Source: Micrococcus lacusdianchii
GTDB lineage: Bacteria > Actinomycetota > Actinomycetes > Actinomycetales > Micrococcaceae
Assembly (NCBI RefSeq): GCF_023155805.1
Contig: NZ_JAKNUW010000011.1
Span: forward strand, 1 to 64,000
DNA length: 64,000 nt
Reading direction: 5' to 3'
The position numbers and the translations under genes are program-made. Every line of letters begins with the position of its first letter. Within the stretch, counting starts at the first letter, position 1. The notes beneath the pieces are model-generated. The model had not been told where the DNA came from. It worked only from the letters and a program-made list of their open reading frames with translations, and searched no databases. Below, piece after piece: positions 56,016 through 64,000 of this stretch.

Positions 56016-57142
56016 CCACCTCGCCCGACGCCGACCGTCCGCTGCGGGTGGTGCTCGCCGGCGGCGGCACCGCCGGCCACATCTCGCCCATGCTCGCGAT
56101 CGCCCGCGCCCTCCAGCGGCGCCCCGGTCCGGGGGCCGTGTGCACCATGGTGGGCACCGCCTCCGGCATGGAGACCCGCCTCGTCCCGGACGCCGGGTTC
56201 GAGCTGGACCTCGTGGACCGCGTGCCGCTGCCGCGCCGCCCCTCCATGGACCTGGTCCGCCTGCCCGGACGCCTGCGCAGCGCCGTGGCCGCCGGCGCCC
56301 GCATCCTCGCCGACCGGCAGGCCGACGTGCTGGTCGGCGTCGGCGGCTACGTGTCGACACCGCTGTACCTGGCCGCCTTCCGGGCGGGCGTGCCCGTCGT
56401 CGTCCACGAGGCGAACGCGAAGCCGGGCCTGGCGAACCGCGTGGGCGCCCTCCGGGCCGCGGCCGTCGGGACGGCCCTGCCCGAGACCCGCCTGCGCGGC
56501 GCCCGGTGGGTGGGCATGCCCATGCGTCCGGAGATCTCGGGCCTCGACCGGTCCACGGCACGCGTGGCGGCCCGCGCGGCCCTCGGCCTGGACCCCGACC
56601 GGACCACCGTGGTGGTCACCGGCGGCAGCTCCGGCGCGCTCAACGTGAACCGCACCGTCGAGGAGTCCCTCGACGACCTCCTGGGCGCGGGCCTGCAGGT
56701 GCTGCACCTGACCGGCCGCGGCAAGGCGGTGACAGACGCCGCGGGTGCCCCCCTGCGCCGGGACGGCTACGTCCAGCGCGAGTACCTGGACGGCATGGAG
56801 CAGGCCTACGCCACGGCCGACCTGATCGTGGCGCGCTCCGGCGCGGGCACGGTGTGCGAGGTCGGCGCGGTGGGCCTGCCCGCCGTGTTCGTGCCCCTGC
56901 CCGTCGGCAACGGGGAGCAGGCGCTGAACGCGCGCCCCATGGTGGACGCCGGAGGCGCCCTCCTGGTCCGTGATGAGGCGTTCCGTGCGGACTGGGTCCG
57001 GCGCGAGCTGGTCCCGCTGGCCACGGATCCGGCGCGCCTGCGCGCGATGGGCACGGCCGCCGCATGCCTGGGCGTGCGCGACGCGGACGAGCAGATGGCC
57101 GACCTCGTGCACGAGGCGGCCCGGGAAGGAGCACGCCGATGA
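56012..57142 (+). CDS. murG: Lipid II synthase MurG (GlcNAc transferase)
   Basis: A 376-aa GT28 glycosyltransferase. The N-terminal loop [17 protein letters not shown] and [10 protein letters not shown] bind lipid I, and the C-terminal half has [12 protein letters not shown] and [11 protein letters not shown] for UDP-GlcNAc binding. It adds GlcNAc to lipid I at the inner membrane face. The ATG overlaps the ftsW stop (ATGA) and the stop overlaps murC. Confidence 0.97.
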   Translation: MTTSPDADRPLRVVLAGGGTAGHISPMLAIARALQRRPGPGAVCTMVGTASGMETRLVPDAGFELDLVDRVPLPRRPSMDLVRLPGRLRSAVAAGARILADRQADVLVGVGGYVSTPLYLAAFRAGVPVVVHEANAKPGLANRVGALRAAAVGTALPETRLRGARWVGMPMRPEISGLDRSTARVAARAALGLDPDRTTVVVTGGSSGALNVNRTVEESLDDLLGAGLQVLHLTGRGKAVTDAAGAPLRRDGYVQREYLDGMEQAYATADLIVARSGAGTVCEVGAVGLPAVFVPLPVGNGEQALNARPMVDAGGALLVRDEAFRADWVRRELVPLATDPARLRAMGTAAACLGVRDADEQMADLVHEAAREGARR

Positions 57143-58611
57143 CCACCGAGGGCACCGCCGCACGGGGGACCGTGCATGATCTGGGCCGCGTCCACTTCCT
57201 CGGCATCGGCGGCGTGGGCGTCTCCGGCGTCGCGCGGATCCTCCAGGACCAGGGCGTGCCGGTCTCCGGGACGGACGCGAAGGACCTGCCCGTGATGCAC
57301 CGCCTGGCCGAGGCGGGCGCGCGGATCACCGTGGGCTACGCCCCGCAGAACGTGGGGGAGGACGTCACGTGCGTCATCGCCTCCTCGATCGCCGGCCCCG
57401 GCAACCCCGAGTACGACGCCGCCGCGGCGCGCGGGCTGCGCATGATGCACCGTTCCGAGGGTCTGGCGATGGCGATGCGGGGGCACAAGGTGCTCGCCGT
57501 GGCGGGCACGCACGGCAAGACCACCACCTCCTCGATGGCCGCGATGGCCTTCACCGAGGTCGGCTGGGACCCCACGTTCGCCGTCGGCGCCGCCGTGGCG
57601 GGGCTCGGCACGAACGCCCGGGCCGGCAGGGGCGAGTGGTTCCTGGCCGAGGCTGACGAGTCGGACGGCACCCTGGTGGCCTACCCGAGCACCGTGGCGA
57701 TCGTGACCACGGTGGAGGCCGACCACCTCGACCACTACGGCACCGAGGCGGCCGTCCACGAGGTGTTCCGCACCTTCGTCGGGCAGCTGCCGGCGGCGGA
57801 CGAGGGCGGCGCCCTGGTGGCCTGCCTGGACGACGACGGCGCGGCCGGACTGGCCGCGTGGGCCCGGGAGAACGCGCGGGCCTCCGTGCTCACCTACGGC
57901 ACGGCGGAGCGCGACGGCGTGGCGCCCGATCTGCTCGTGTCCGACCTGGAGGTCGAACCGGGCGAGTCCGGCGTCGGGCAGCGGGCCCGCTTCACGCTCG
58001 CGGACGGGCCGTCCCTGACCGTGCGCTTGCAGGTGCCGGGCCGGCACAACGCCCTCAACGCCGCCGCCGTGGCCCTGGCGGCGGTCCGTGCGGGGATGCC
58101 GTTCGAGGACGCGGTGCGCGGGCTCGAGGCCTTCCGGGGGACCGCCCGCCGCTTCGAGTTCCGCGGCGCGGGCCGCGGCGTGCGGGTCTTCGACGACTAC
58201 GCGCACCACCCGACCGAGGTCGCGGCCGCCGTCTCGGCCGCCCGCGCGGTGGCCGGGGAGCACCGCGTCCACGTCCTGTTCCAGCCGCACCTGTTCTCCC
58301 GCACCCGCGACTTCGCCGTCGAGTTCGCCCAGGCCCTGTCCGGAGCGGACCGGGTGCGGGTCCTGCCCGTGTACGCGGCGCGGGAGGAGCCGATGCCGGG
58401 CGTCGACGCCGGCCTGATCGCCTCCCGCCTCACCACCGCGGACCCGGCGGACCGCGCCGTCGCCGAGGACCGCGGGGCCGCGGTCCGCGAGCTCGCCGAC
58501 GGCGCCGCCCCCGGGGACGTGGTCCTGACCATGGGTGCCGGCGACGTCACGGCCCTCGGGGCCGACCTCGTCGCCCGTCTGGCGGACGATCCCTCCGCCG
58601 CCTCCGCGTGA
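57139..58611 (+). CDS. murC: UDP-N-acetylmuramate:L-alanine ligase
   Basis: A 490-aa Mur ligase that adds the first L-Ala. The start [16 protein letters not shown], the ATP loop [12 protein letters not shown] and the segments AEADESDGT and [10 protein letters not shown] are all typical. The ATG at 57139 overlaps the murG stop and has GGAAGGAG upstream. The end overlaps ftsQ (GTGA). MurC is separated from MurD-F by ftsW and murG, the usual actinobacterial order. Confidence 0.97.
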   Translation: MTTEGTAARGTVHDLGRVHFLGIGGVGVSGVARILQDQGVPVSGTDAKDLPVMHRLAEAGARITVGYAPQNVGEDVTCVIASSIAGPGNPEYDAAAARGLRMMHRSEGLAMAMRGHKVLAVAGTHGKTTTSSMAAMAFTEVGWDPTFAVGAAVAGLGTNARAGRGEWFLAEADESDGTLVAYPSTVAIVTTVEADHLDHYGTEAAVHEVFRTFVGQLPAADEGGALVACLDDDGAAGLAAWARENARASVLTYGTAERDGVAPDLLVSDLEVEPGESGVGQRARFTLADGPSLTVRLQVPGRHNALNAAAVALAAVRAGMPFEDAVRGLEAFRGTARRFEFRGAGRGVRVFDDYAHHPTEVAAAVSAARAVAGEHRVHVLFQPHLFSRTRDFAVEFAQALSGADRVRVLPVYAAREEPMPGVDAGLIASRLTTADPADRAVAEDRGAAVRELADGAAPGDVVLTMGAGDVTALGADLVARLADDPSAASA

Positions 58612-59402
58612 GCCGCCGACGCGGGGCGACGGCCCCCCGTCGGGCCACCGCCCCGACCGGCAGCACCGTGGTGGCGTTCCCCGGACTCAGTGCCCGCCAG
58701 CGCCGGGTGCGCCGTCTCACGGCCGTGCTGGCCGCCCTGCTGGTGGCCGCCGCGGCCGTCTGGGCGGTCTTCCTCTCCCCGCTGCTGGCGGTGGACCGGA
58801 TCGAGGTCACCGGCACGTCCCTCGTCGACCGGGACGTGGTGCGGTCCCGGCTGGAGCCGCTGATGGGCACGCCCCTGCCGCGGGTGCGCTCCGACGACGC
58901 CCGCGGGCTCCTGGAGGGCACCCCCGGCATCCGCGAGGTGACGTCCGTGGCACTGCCGCCGACCGGGGTGGAGGTCCGCGTGGCGGAGCTGGCCCCCACC
59001 GCCCGGGCGGAGGACGTCGAGGACGGCGTGCTGCTGGCGGACGGGTCCGTGCTGACCGGGGTCGCCGAGGAGACCCTGGTGCGGGCGCGGGAGGGGGAGG
59101 ACGTCCTGCCCCGCGCCTCGGCCGGCCTCCTCGCCGCGGGACCGGACGTCCGGGCCGCCGCGGCGGCCGTGCTGGCGGGCCTGCCCGCGTCCGTGGCCGC
59201 CCGGGTGACGGGCGTGGACGCCCAGACCCCCGAGCAGGTGTCCCTGACCCTGGCGGACGGGCCGGTGCTGGTGTGGGGGGACGCGTCCCGCCCCGGGGCC
59301 AAGGCCGCCGTGGTGGAGGCGTTCCTCGACGGGACCGACGGCGCCGTGCGGGGTGTCTCCGAGCTCGACGTCTCCGTCCCGGAGCGGCCCCTGACCCGGT
59401 GA
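58608..59402 (+). CDS. ftsQ: Cell division protein FtsQ
   Basis: A 264-aa bitopic membrane protein. A basic cytoplasmic N-terminus precedes one transmembrane helix (LTAVLAALLVAAAAVWAVFL). The POTRA domain follows (LLAVDRIEVTGTSLVDRDVV) and then the FtsQ/DivIB domain. It links early and late divisome parts. The GTG start overlaps the murC stop. A second in-frame GTG near 58670 is possible. The protein is on the short side for actinobacterial FtsQ because the N-terminal tail is small. Confidence 0.92.
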   Translation: MSRRRGATAPRRATAPTGSTVVAFPGLSARQRRVRRLTAVLAALLVAAAAVWAVFLSPLLAVDRIEVTGTSLVDRDVVRSRLEPLMGTPLPRVRSDDARGLLEGTPGIREVTSVALPPTGVEVRVAELAPTARAEDVEDGVLLADGSVLTGVAEETLVRAREGEDVLPRASAGLLAAGPDVRAAAAAVLAGLPASVAARVTGVDAQTPEQVSLTLADGPVLVWGDASRPGAKAAVVEAFLDGTDGAVRGVSELDVSVPERPLTR

Positions 59403-59430
59403 CGGTGCACAAGGCCATGTCGGGTGCGAT

Positions 59431-59451
59431 TCACCCTCTGATCGAGGGTGA
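59431..59451 (+). promoter_or_regulatory. Hairpin or dyad after ftsQ
   Basis: TCACCCTC and GAGGGTGA flank a five-base spacer (TGATC), an 8-bp perfect inverted repeat 29 bases after ftsQ. It could act as a weak terminator that lowers read-through into ftsZ, or as a protein site. Confidence 0.5.
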
Positions 59452-59501
59452 GACCGCGCTCACCGGTCGCGACGGCGGCGAGCCGGGCCGGGCGGTCCTC
59501 G

Positions 59502-59517
59502 ACCTTCACGTGAAGGT
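59502..59517. promoter_or_regulatory. 16-bp perfect palindrome upstream of ftsZ
   Basis: ACCTTCACGTGAAGGT is identical on both strands and lies about 66 bases before the proposed ftsZ -10. Its length and symmetry fit a dimeric regulator. A MerR-type FtsR homologue at 26601-27329 is a candidate binder. Confidence 0.55.
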
Positions 59518-59583
59518 TGAAGAACGGCCGGAGAACGGCGCGCCGTCGCGCCAATTCCTTTGCGTCGCCCCGCCCGCGCGCAG

Positions 59584-59589
59584 TACGGT
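59584..59589 (+). promoter_or_regulatory. -10 element of ftsZ
   Basis: TACGGT is the best -10 match in the 310-base gap between ftsQ and ftsZ. It would give a leader of about 120 bases. The -35 match is poor. The long gap contrasts with the overlapping genes on either side and suggests separate control of ftsZ. Confidence 0.45.
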
Positions 59590-59721
59590 GGGACCGAACG
59601 CGCGCGCGTGACCTCCTTCAAGCACGCCTTGAGACCGGAGGCGTGAACCGGCTCGGCGGGACCCTCGTCCCCCAGGTCGCGCGCGGCACAGCGAGCATCG
59701 TCGAACAAGGGAATGGACACC

Positions 59722-60939
59722 GTGGCTGCACCCCAGAACTACCTGGCCGTCATCAAGGTCGTCGGCATCGGCGGCGGCGGCGTCAACGCCGTCAACCGCA
59801 TGATCGAGACGGGGCTCCGCGGCGTGGAGTTCATTGCCATCAACACCGACGCGCAGGCCCTCCTGATGTCCGACGCGGACGTGAAGCTGGACGTGGGCCG
59901 GGAGCTGACCCGCGGCCTCGGCGCCGGCGCCAACCCGGAGGTGGGCCGCCAGGCCGCGGAGGACCACGCCGAGGAGATCGAGGAGGTCCTGCGCGGGGCG
60001 GACATGGTCTTCGTCACCGCCGGCGAGGGCGGCGGCACCGGCACCGGCGGCGCGCCCGTCGTGGCCCGCATCGCCCGCTCGCTCGGTGCGCTGACCATCG
60101 GCGTCGTGACCCGCCCCTTCACCTTCGAGGGCCGCCGCCGCGCGAGCTCGGCCGAGTCCGGCATCGACGCGCTGCGCGACGAGGTCGACACCCTGATCGT
60201 CATCCCCAACGACCGCCTGCTGTCCATCTCGGACCGCAACGTCTCCGTCATGGACGCGTTCCGCCAGGCGGACCAGGTGCTGCTGTCCGGCGTCCAGGGC
60301 ATCACCGACCTCATCACCACCCCGGGCCTGATCAACCTCGACTTCGCGGACGTGAAGTCCGTCATGCAGGGGGCCGGCTCGGCCCTCATGGGCATCGGCC
60401 ACGCCCAGGGCGAGGACCGTGCCGTCAAGGCGGCGGAGCTGGCGATCGCCTCGCCCCTGCTCGAGGCCTCGATCGACGGCGCCTACGGCGTCCTGCTCTC
60501 CATCCAGGGCGGCTCCGACCTGGGCCTGTTCGAGATCAACGAGGCCGCCCGCCTGGTGCAGGAGGTCGCGCACCCGGAGGCCAACATCATCTTCGGCGCC
60601 GTCATCGACGACGCCCTGGGCGACGAGGTGCGCGTGACCGTCATCGCCGCGGGCTTCGACAAGGTGGACGCCACCTCCGCCCCGGCCGCACCGCAGCAGC
60701 AGGCCGTGCCGCAGCAGGCGCCGCAGCAGCAGCCCGCCCCCCAGCGTGTCGCCCCGGCGCAGCCGGCGCCGCAGCAGCCAGCCGCCCCGCAGCGCACCCA
60801 GGTGCCGGGCACCATGCCGCTGTCCTCCTCGGGCGGTCAGCAGCAGGCGGCCCCGCAGCGGCGCCAGCAGGACCTGCCGGCCGTGGTGGAGCCGGAGCTG
60901 GGCGCCGGCGACCTCGACGTCCCGGACTTCCTGAAGTGA
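59722..60939 (+). CDS. ftsZ: Cell division GTPase FtsZ
   Basis: A 405-aa tubulin homologue that forms the Z ring. The N-terminal [18 protein letters not shown], the tubulin signature [11 protein letters not shown] and the NxDFAD synergy segment are intact. A disordered Gln/Pro/Ala-rich linker (about residues 318-390) leads to the C-terminal peptide DLDVPDFLK that binds SepF. I chose the GTG at 59722, which gives the standard start [13 protein letters not shown] and places AAGGGA nine bases upstream. The ATG at 59713 would leave no spacing for that site. Confidence 0.95.
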   Translation: MAAPQNYLAVIKVVGIGGGGVNAVNRMIETGLRGVEFIAINTDAQALLMSDADVKLDVGRELTRGLGAGANPEVGRQAAEDHAEEIEEVLRGADMVFVTAGEGGGTGTGGAPVVARIARSLGALTIGVVTRPFTFEGRRRASSAESGIDALRDEVDTLIVIPNDRLLSISDRNVSVMDAFRQADQVLLSGVQGITDLITTPGLINLDFADVKSVMQGAGSALMGIGHAQGEDRAVKAAELAIASPLLEASIDGAYGVLLSIQGGSDLGLFEINEAARLVQEVAHPEANIIFGAVIDDALGDEVRVTVIAAGFDKVDATSAPAAPQQQAVPQQAPQQQPAPQRVAPAQPAPQQPAAPQRTQVPGTMPLSSSGGQQQAAPQRRQQDLPAVVEPELGAGDLDVPDFLK

Positions 60940-61754
60940 TCCTCGGGGAGGGGCCGGTCGGGACCCAGCCGGTCCCGTCCGGCCCCTTCGTCCACCGGGC
61001 CGACCTGCGCCCGGACTCCCGGGGTCGGCGCGCGCACGTGGCCTGGACGTCCGTGGACGCCGGGAGCCTGGCGCTGCACATCCTCGGCGCGGACAACCCC
61101 TCGGGCCGGCGTGGCGTCGAGCGGTCACGGGCGGCCGTGGAGGACGCGATGGGCGTGGCCCGCGGCAGCACGTTCTACCTGGACCAGGTCCACTCCGCGG
61201 ACGTCGTGACGGCGGACGGGATCGGCTGGGGCGGAGCCGCGGGTCCCGAGGCGGACGCCTCGGTGAGCCCAGACGGCGAGCAGCCGCTGGCCGTGCTGGT
61301 GGCCGACTGCCTGCCCGTGCTCTTCGTGGACGGTCTCACCGGAGCCACCGCGGCGGCCCACGCCGGGCGTCGGGGCCTGCTGGACGGCGTCCTGGAGCAC
61401 ACGGTCGAGGCCCTCGAGGCGCTGCGGCCCGCGGGCGCGCGCGGCACGTTCGGCATGAAGGCGTGGATCGGCCCCGGCGTGTGCGGCCGGTGCTACGAGG
61501 TGCCGGAGGACATGCGGGCCGACGCCGCCGCGCGGATCCCCGAGCTGCACTCCACCACATCGTGGGGCACGCCCGCGCTGAACCTGCCCGCCGGCGCCCA
61601 GGCGGTGCTGCGGAGCCGTGGAGTGGCGGTCGAGCGCATCGACGTGTGCACCCTCGAGGACGAGCGCGTCTTCTCCCACCGGCGCGATCCGGGACGAGGG
61701 CGCTTCGCCGGCCTCGTGTGGACCACCGATGCGCGGGCGGACGACCGTGGCTGA
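60936..61754 (+). CDS. pgeF: YfiH/PgeF family protein (peptidoglycan editing factor, purine-active)
   Basis: A 272-aa DUF152 protein. The metal or catalytic residues lie in [17 protein letters not shown] and [10 protein letters not shown]. Family members act as purine nucleoside phosphorylases or adenosine deaminases, and E. coli YfiH removes wrongly built muropeptides. The usual HAGWRG motif has Arg in place of Trp here. The GTG start overlaps the ftsZ stop (GTGA), so it is co-translated with ftsZ. Its end overlaps yggS by 8 bases. Confidence 0.88.
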   Translation: MILGEGPVGTQPVPSGPFVHRADLRPDSRGRRAHVAWTSVDAGSLALHILGADNPSGRRGVERSRAAVEDAMGVARGSTFYLDQVHSADVVTADGIGWGGAAGPEADASVSPDGEQPLAVLVADCLPVLFVDGLTGATAAAHAGRRGLLDGVLEHTVEALEALRPAGARGTFGMKAWIGPGVCGRCYEVPEDMRADAAARIPELHSTTSWGTPALNLPAGAQAVLRSRGVAVERIDVCTLEDERVFSHRRDPGRGRFAGLVWTTDARADDRG

Positions 61755-62529
61755 GACCGCCCCCGGCCGCGCACGGGACCCTCGGACGGCCGAGCTCGCC
61801 GCGCGCCTCGACGCCGTGCGGGAGCGCATCGCCCGCGCCGCCGCGGCCGCCGGCCGCGCCGACCTCCCGCGCCTCGTGGTGGTCACCAAGACCCATCCGG
61901 CCGAGGACGTCCTGCGGCTCGCCGCCCTCGGCGTCACGGACGTCGGGGAGAACCGGGACCAGGAGGCGCGGCCGAAGGCCGCGGAGACCGCCGCGCGGCT
62001 CGGGCCGGACGCCCCGCGCTGGCACTTCATCGGCCAGCTCCAGACGAACAAGGTCAAGCACGTCGTGAAGTACGCGGCGGCCGTGCACTCGGTGGACCGG
62101 GTCGAGCTCGTGGACGCCCTGTCCCGGGCCGTGGTCCTGCGCCGGGAGCGCGAGGGCGCGGACGCCGTCGCCGACCTGGAGTGCCTCGTCCAGGTGGACG
62201 TGGACGAGCGGGCCGACGCGCACCGCCCCGAGGGGATCGGACCCCGCGGCGGGGCGCCGCTGGACCGGGTCGACGCCGTCGCGGGCCGGCTGGCCGCCGC
62301 TCAGGGGCTGCGGCTGCGCGGCCTGATGTGCGTCGCCCCGCGCGGCGTGGACCCGGCCGCCGCGTTCGCCCGCCTGGCGCAGCTCGGGGCGCGCCTGCGC
62401 GCCGACCACCCGGAGGCCGACGTGCTGTCCATGGGCATGTCCGCCGACCTCGAGGCCGCGGTGGCCGTGGGGGCGACACACGTGCGGATCGGCTCGGACA
62501 TCCTGGGGCCCCGCGGCCCCGTGGGTTAG
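61747..62529 (+). CDS. yggS: YggS family PLP homeostasis protein
   Basis: A 260-aa single-domain alanine racemase-like barrel. The PLP lysine is in LVVVTKTHPAEDV. WHFIGQLQTNKVKHV and the late SMGMSADLEAAVAVGATHVRIGS are diagnostic. Members buffer pyridoxal phosphate and affect amino acid balance, without known enzyme activity. I chose the GTG at 61747; an in-frame ATG at 61729 is an alternative, and neither has a clear ribosome site. Its place between ftsZ/pgeF and sepF is conserved. Confidence 0.92.
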   Translation: MAETAPGRARDPRTAELAARLDAVRERIARAAAAAGRADLPRLVVVTKTHPAEDVLRLAALGVTDVGENRDQEARPKAAETAARLGPDAPRWHFIGQLQTNKVKHVVKYAAAVHSVDRVELVDALSRAVVLRREREGADAVADLECLVQVDVDERADAHRPEGIGPRGGAPLDRVDAVAGRLAAAQGLRLRGLMCVAPRGVDPAAAFARLAQLGARLRADHPEADVLSMGMSADLEAAVAVGATHVRIGSDILGPRGPVG

Positions 62530-62532
62530 CGT
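62527..62532 (+). promoter_or_regulatory. Possible -10 element of sepF
   Basis: TAGCGT overlaps the yggS stop and lies about 90 bases before sepF. It would give a leader with the GGAGGAAG ribosome site. There is no clear -35. Confidence 0.4.
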
Positions 62533-62622
62533 GGTCCAGCGCGACCCTGTCCGGGGCGCCCGACCCGACGACGAACGACGGCGGGTCCCGACCGCGGGAC
62601 CCCGACGACGCGGAGGAAGCAC

Positions 62623-63240
62623 ATGGCCGGCGGCCTGAAGAAGACGATGATCTACCTCGGCCTGGCCGACGGCGACGAGTACGAGGAGCAGCAGCGGGTC
62701 GAACCCCGCGAGGCCGCGCCCCGGCGCGACGCCGTGGAGGCCCGCCGGGTGACCGAGGACACCGCCGTGCGCACGACCCTCGAGCCTGCCCCCGCGGTCC
62801 TCTCGGCCGGTGCCGGATCCTCGGCGGCTGAGCCCGCGCCGCGCCGGGCCGTCCGAGCGGAGCCCGAGCCGACCCCTCGACCGGCCCCCGACCAGGGGTA
62901 TCGTGCACCGGTCACCCCCATCAAGCGAGCTGCCGCCTCGTCGGCCGAAGGAGACTCCGTGCGCACCCTGTCTACTGTCCACCCGCGCTCCTACAACGAC
63001 GCGAAGAGCATCGGTGAGGCATTCCGCTCCGGCATGCCCGTGATCATGAACGTGACCGACCTGGGCGAGAACGAGGCCAAGCGCCTCGTGGACTTCGCCG
63101 CCGGCCTCGTGTTCGGCCTGCACGGGTCCATCTCTCGCATCACGAGCAAGGTCTTCCTGCTCACCCCCGCCACCGTCGAGGTGGTGGGGGAGGACTCCCC
63201 GGCTCCGCGTGACGCGGACGCCCCGTACGACAACGACTGA
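62623..63240 (+). CDS. sepF: Cell division protein SepF
   Basis: A 205-aa protein. The N-terminal amphipathic helix ([20 protein letters not shown]) targets the membrane. A disordered Glu/Pro/Arg linker follows. The C-terminal SepF domain (from [20 protein letters not shown] to [17 protein letters not shown]) binds the FtsZ tail. In actinobacteria without FtsA or ZipA, SepF is the main membrane anchor for FtsZ. GGAGGAAG lies just before the ATG. yggT begins two bases after its stop. Confidence 0.95.
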   Translation: MAGGLKKTMIYLGLADGDEYEEQQRVEPREAAPRRDAVEARRVTEDTAVRTTLEPAPAVLSAGAGSSAAEPAPRRAVRAEPEPTPRPAPDQGYRAPVTPIKRAAASSAEGDSVRTLSTVHPRSYNDAKSIGEAFRSGMPVIMNVTDLGENEAKRLVDFAAGLVFGLHGSISRITSKVFLLTPATVEVVGEDSPAPRDADAPYDND

Positions 63241-63242
63241 TC

Positions 63243-63530
63243 GTGCAGCTGCTCCTCGCCCTCGCCTACCTGGTCCTGACCGTCGCGCTGGCCGCCCTCA
63301 CGGTGCGGATCGTCCTGGACGTCACCCGCTCGTTCGCGCGGCAGTGGCGCCCGACGGGCCCCGCCCTCGTGATGGCCAGCGCCGTGTATGCGGTCACCGA
63401 CCCATCCCTGGACGCCCTGCGCCGGAGGATCCCTCCGCTCAACCTGGGCGGAGTGGGCCTGGACCTGGCCTTCCTGGTCCTGTTCCTCGCCGTGGTGCTG
63501 CTGCGAACCCTGGTGCTCATCCTGGCCTGA
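63243..63530 (+). CDS. YggT family membrane protein
   Basis: A 95-aa membrane protein with two transmembrane segments, one at each end (LLLALAYLVLTVALAALTV and LDLAFLVLFLAVVLLRTLV). The linking DPSLDALRRRIPPLNLGG is the conserved YggT loop. Function is unknown. In the dcw cluster it always lies between sepF and divIVA, so a role in polar or septal envelope growth is likely. The start is GTG. Confidence 0.9.
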   Translation: MQLLLALAYLVLTVALAALTVRIVLDVTRSFARQWRPTGPALVMASAVYAVTDPSLDALRRRIPPLNLGGVGLDLAFLVLFLAVVLLRTLVLILA

Positions 63531-63551
63531 CGGACCGGCTGGGGGCGATGA

Positions 63552-63557
63552 TATCGT
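63552..63557 (+). promoter_or_regulatory. Possible -10 element of divIVA
   Basis: TATCGT within GATGATATCGTCG lies 90 bases before the divIVA ATG in the 117-base gap after yggT. It would give a leader with the GAGAGAGG ribosome site. Confidence 0.45.
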
Positions 63558-63647
63558 CGACCACCGACAGTCCGGCGCCCCGCGGTCGCCCGCCGTGACA
63601 GCGAATCCCCGTCCCGGCCGCCGTGCGAGAGAGAGGGGTGCCCGCCG

Positions 63648-64000
63648 ATGGCACTGTCCTGGGAAGACGTCGTCAACAAGGAGTTCCAGCTAACCAAGTT
63701 CCGCGAGGGCTACGACCGCGAGGAGGTCGAGGACTTCCTCGACGACGTGGTCGAGGAGCTCAAGCGCCTCACTGAGGCCAACGCGCGCCTGACGTCCGAG
63801 CTCGAGGAGTGCCGCGCGGGATCCCCGGCCGCCGCGCCGGAGCCCGCACAGGCGGACCCGGCCGTCGCGGACTCGACCCCGTCCCAGGCCGTGTCCGTCC
63901 CACAGCCCGCCGCCGATTCCGCGAGCTCCGCCGCCGGCATGCTGGCGATGGCTCAGCGCCTGCACGACGAGTACGTCGCCGAGGGCGAGCAGCGCCGAGC
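63648..64000 (+). CDS. divIVA: DivIVA/Wag31 polar growth protein (partial, runs off the window)
   Basis: The first 117 residues are present. The N-terminal membrane-binding domain (LSWEDVVNKEFQLTKFREGY) is followed by the first coiled coil (EEVEDFLDDVVEELKRLTEA). A Pro/Ala linker then leads into the start of the second coiled-coil region (AAGMLAMAQRLHDEYVAEGE). DivIVA binds curved membrane at poles and septa and recruits wall synthesis. In Wag31 a Thr after the first coil is phosphorylated; the linker here holds several Thr/Ser but the exact site is unclear. GAGAGAGG precedes the ATG. Confidence 0.95.
   Translation, partial: MALSWEDVVNKEFQLTKFREGYDREEVEDFLDDVVEELKRLTEANARLTSELEECRAGSPAAAPEPAQADPAVADSTPSQAVSVPQPAADSASSAAGMLAMAQRLHDEYVAEGEQRR

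Overview
This window is a stretch of chromosomal core genome from a GC-rich actinobacterium. The best guess is a Micrococcaceae member close to Micrococcus. The reasons are the very high G+C at third codon positions, a mycothione reductase (mycothiol is actinobacterial), an actinobacterial mraZ-to-divIVA division cluster without ftsA, the gcvH/garA/ftsR/DUF151/merR block in the same order as in mycobacteria, the aroG/pknL/Rv2175c-like/idsA block, and a MurE that lacks the diaminopimelate-binding arginine, as expected for L-lysine peptidoglycan. I saw no integrase cassette, phage, insertion sequence, CRISPR array or restriction/defence module. The interest lies in promoter architecture, gene decay and motif changes inside otherwise familiar genes.

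Layout. 1-471: 3' end of a 23S rRNA gene, 5S rRNA and terminator. 604-10135 (+): a tightly coupled run of a TPR protein, HAD phosphatase, tlyA, nadK and recN, then pyrG, a Nudix hydrolase and a XerD-type recombinase, ending at a long hairpin. 10267-16689: a methylcitrate-cycle locus with gntR-prpD-prpB-prpC on the minus strand and divergent prpE, controlled by two TGTATACA operators. 16785-22533 (+): a dctA C-terminal remnant, parA, a large-subunit pseudouridine synthase, tyrA, cmk and der, with scpA and scpB absent from their usual place. 22593-24000: a small lipoprotein, tRNA-Pro(GGG) and an apt pseudogene with an internal deletion. 24048-33799 (+): a POT peptide transporter, gcvH, garA-like FHA protein, ftsR-like MerR, DUF151 protein, a second MerR, pyruvate carboxylase and mycothione reductase. 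33866-43857: acyl-CoA synthetase, alpha/beta hydrolase, plsC, class II DAHP synthase, a PASTA Ser/Thr kinase (PknL-like), its Rv2175c-like neighbour, a polyprenyl diphosphate synthase and DNA polymerase IV. 43960-64000 (+): the division and cell wall cluster, DUF3040, mraZ, rsmH, ftsL, ftsI, murE, murF, mraY, murD, ftsW, murG, murC, ftsQ, ftsZ, pgeF, yggS, sepF, yggT and the start of divIVA, which runs off the window.

How the genes work together. The methylcitrate genes turn propionate into pyruvate and succinate, with PrpE activating propionate. Pyruvate carboxylase then feeds oxaloacetate to the TCA cycle, and GarA-type FHA proteins restrain 2-oxoglutarate use in relatives. The last 20 kb builds UDP-MurNAc-pentapeptide (MurC-F), the lipid intermediates (MraY, MurG), the septal synthase (FtsW/FtsI) and the Z ring (FtsZ, SepF, DivIVA). 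Genes in these runs are mostly joined by ATGA or GTGA stop/start overlaps.

The most striking general signal is promoter layout. At least ten genes have a -10 hexamer (TANNNT) ending 6 or 7 bases before the start codon and no Shine-Dalgarno sequence, which indicates leaderless mRNAs. Two of these promoters (idsA and dinB) face each other and overlap within 36 bp. Another (mtr) sits directly against the terminator hairpin of the preceding gene.
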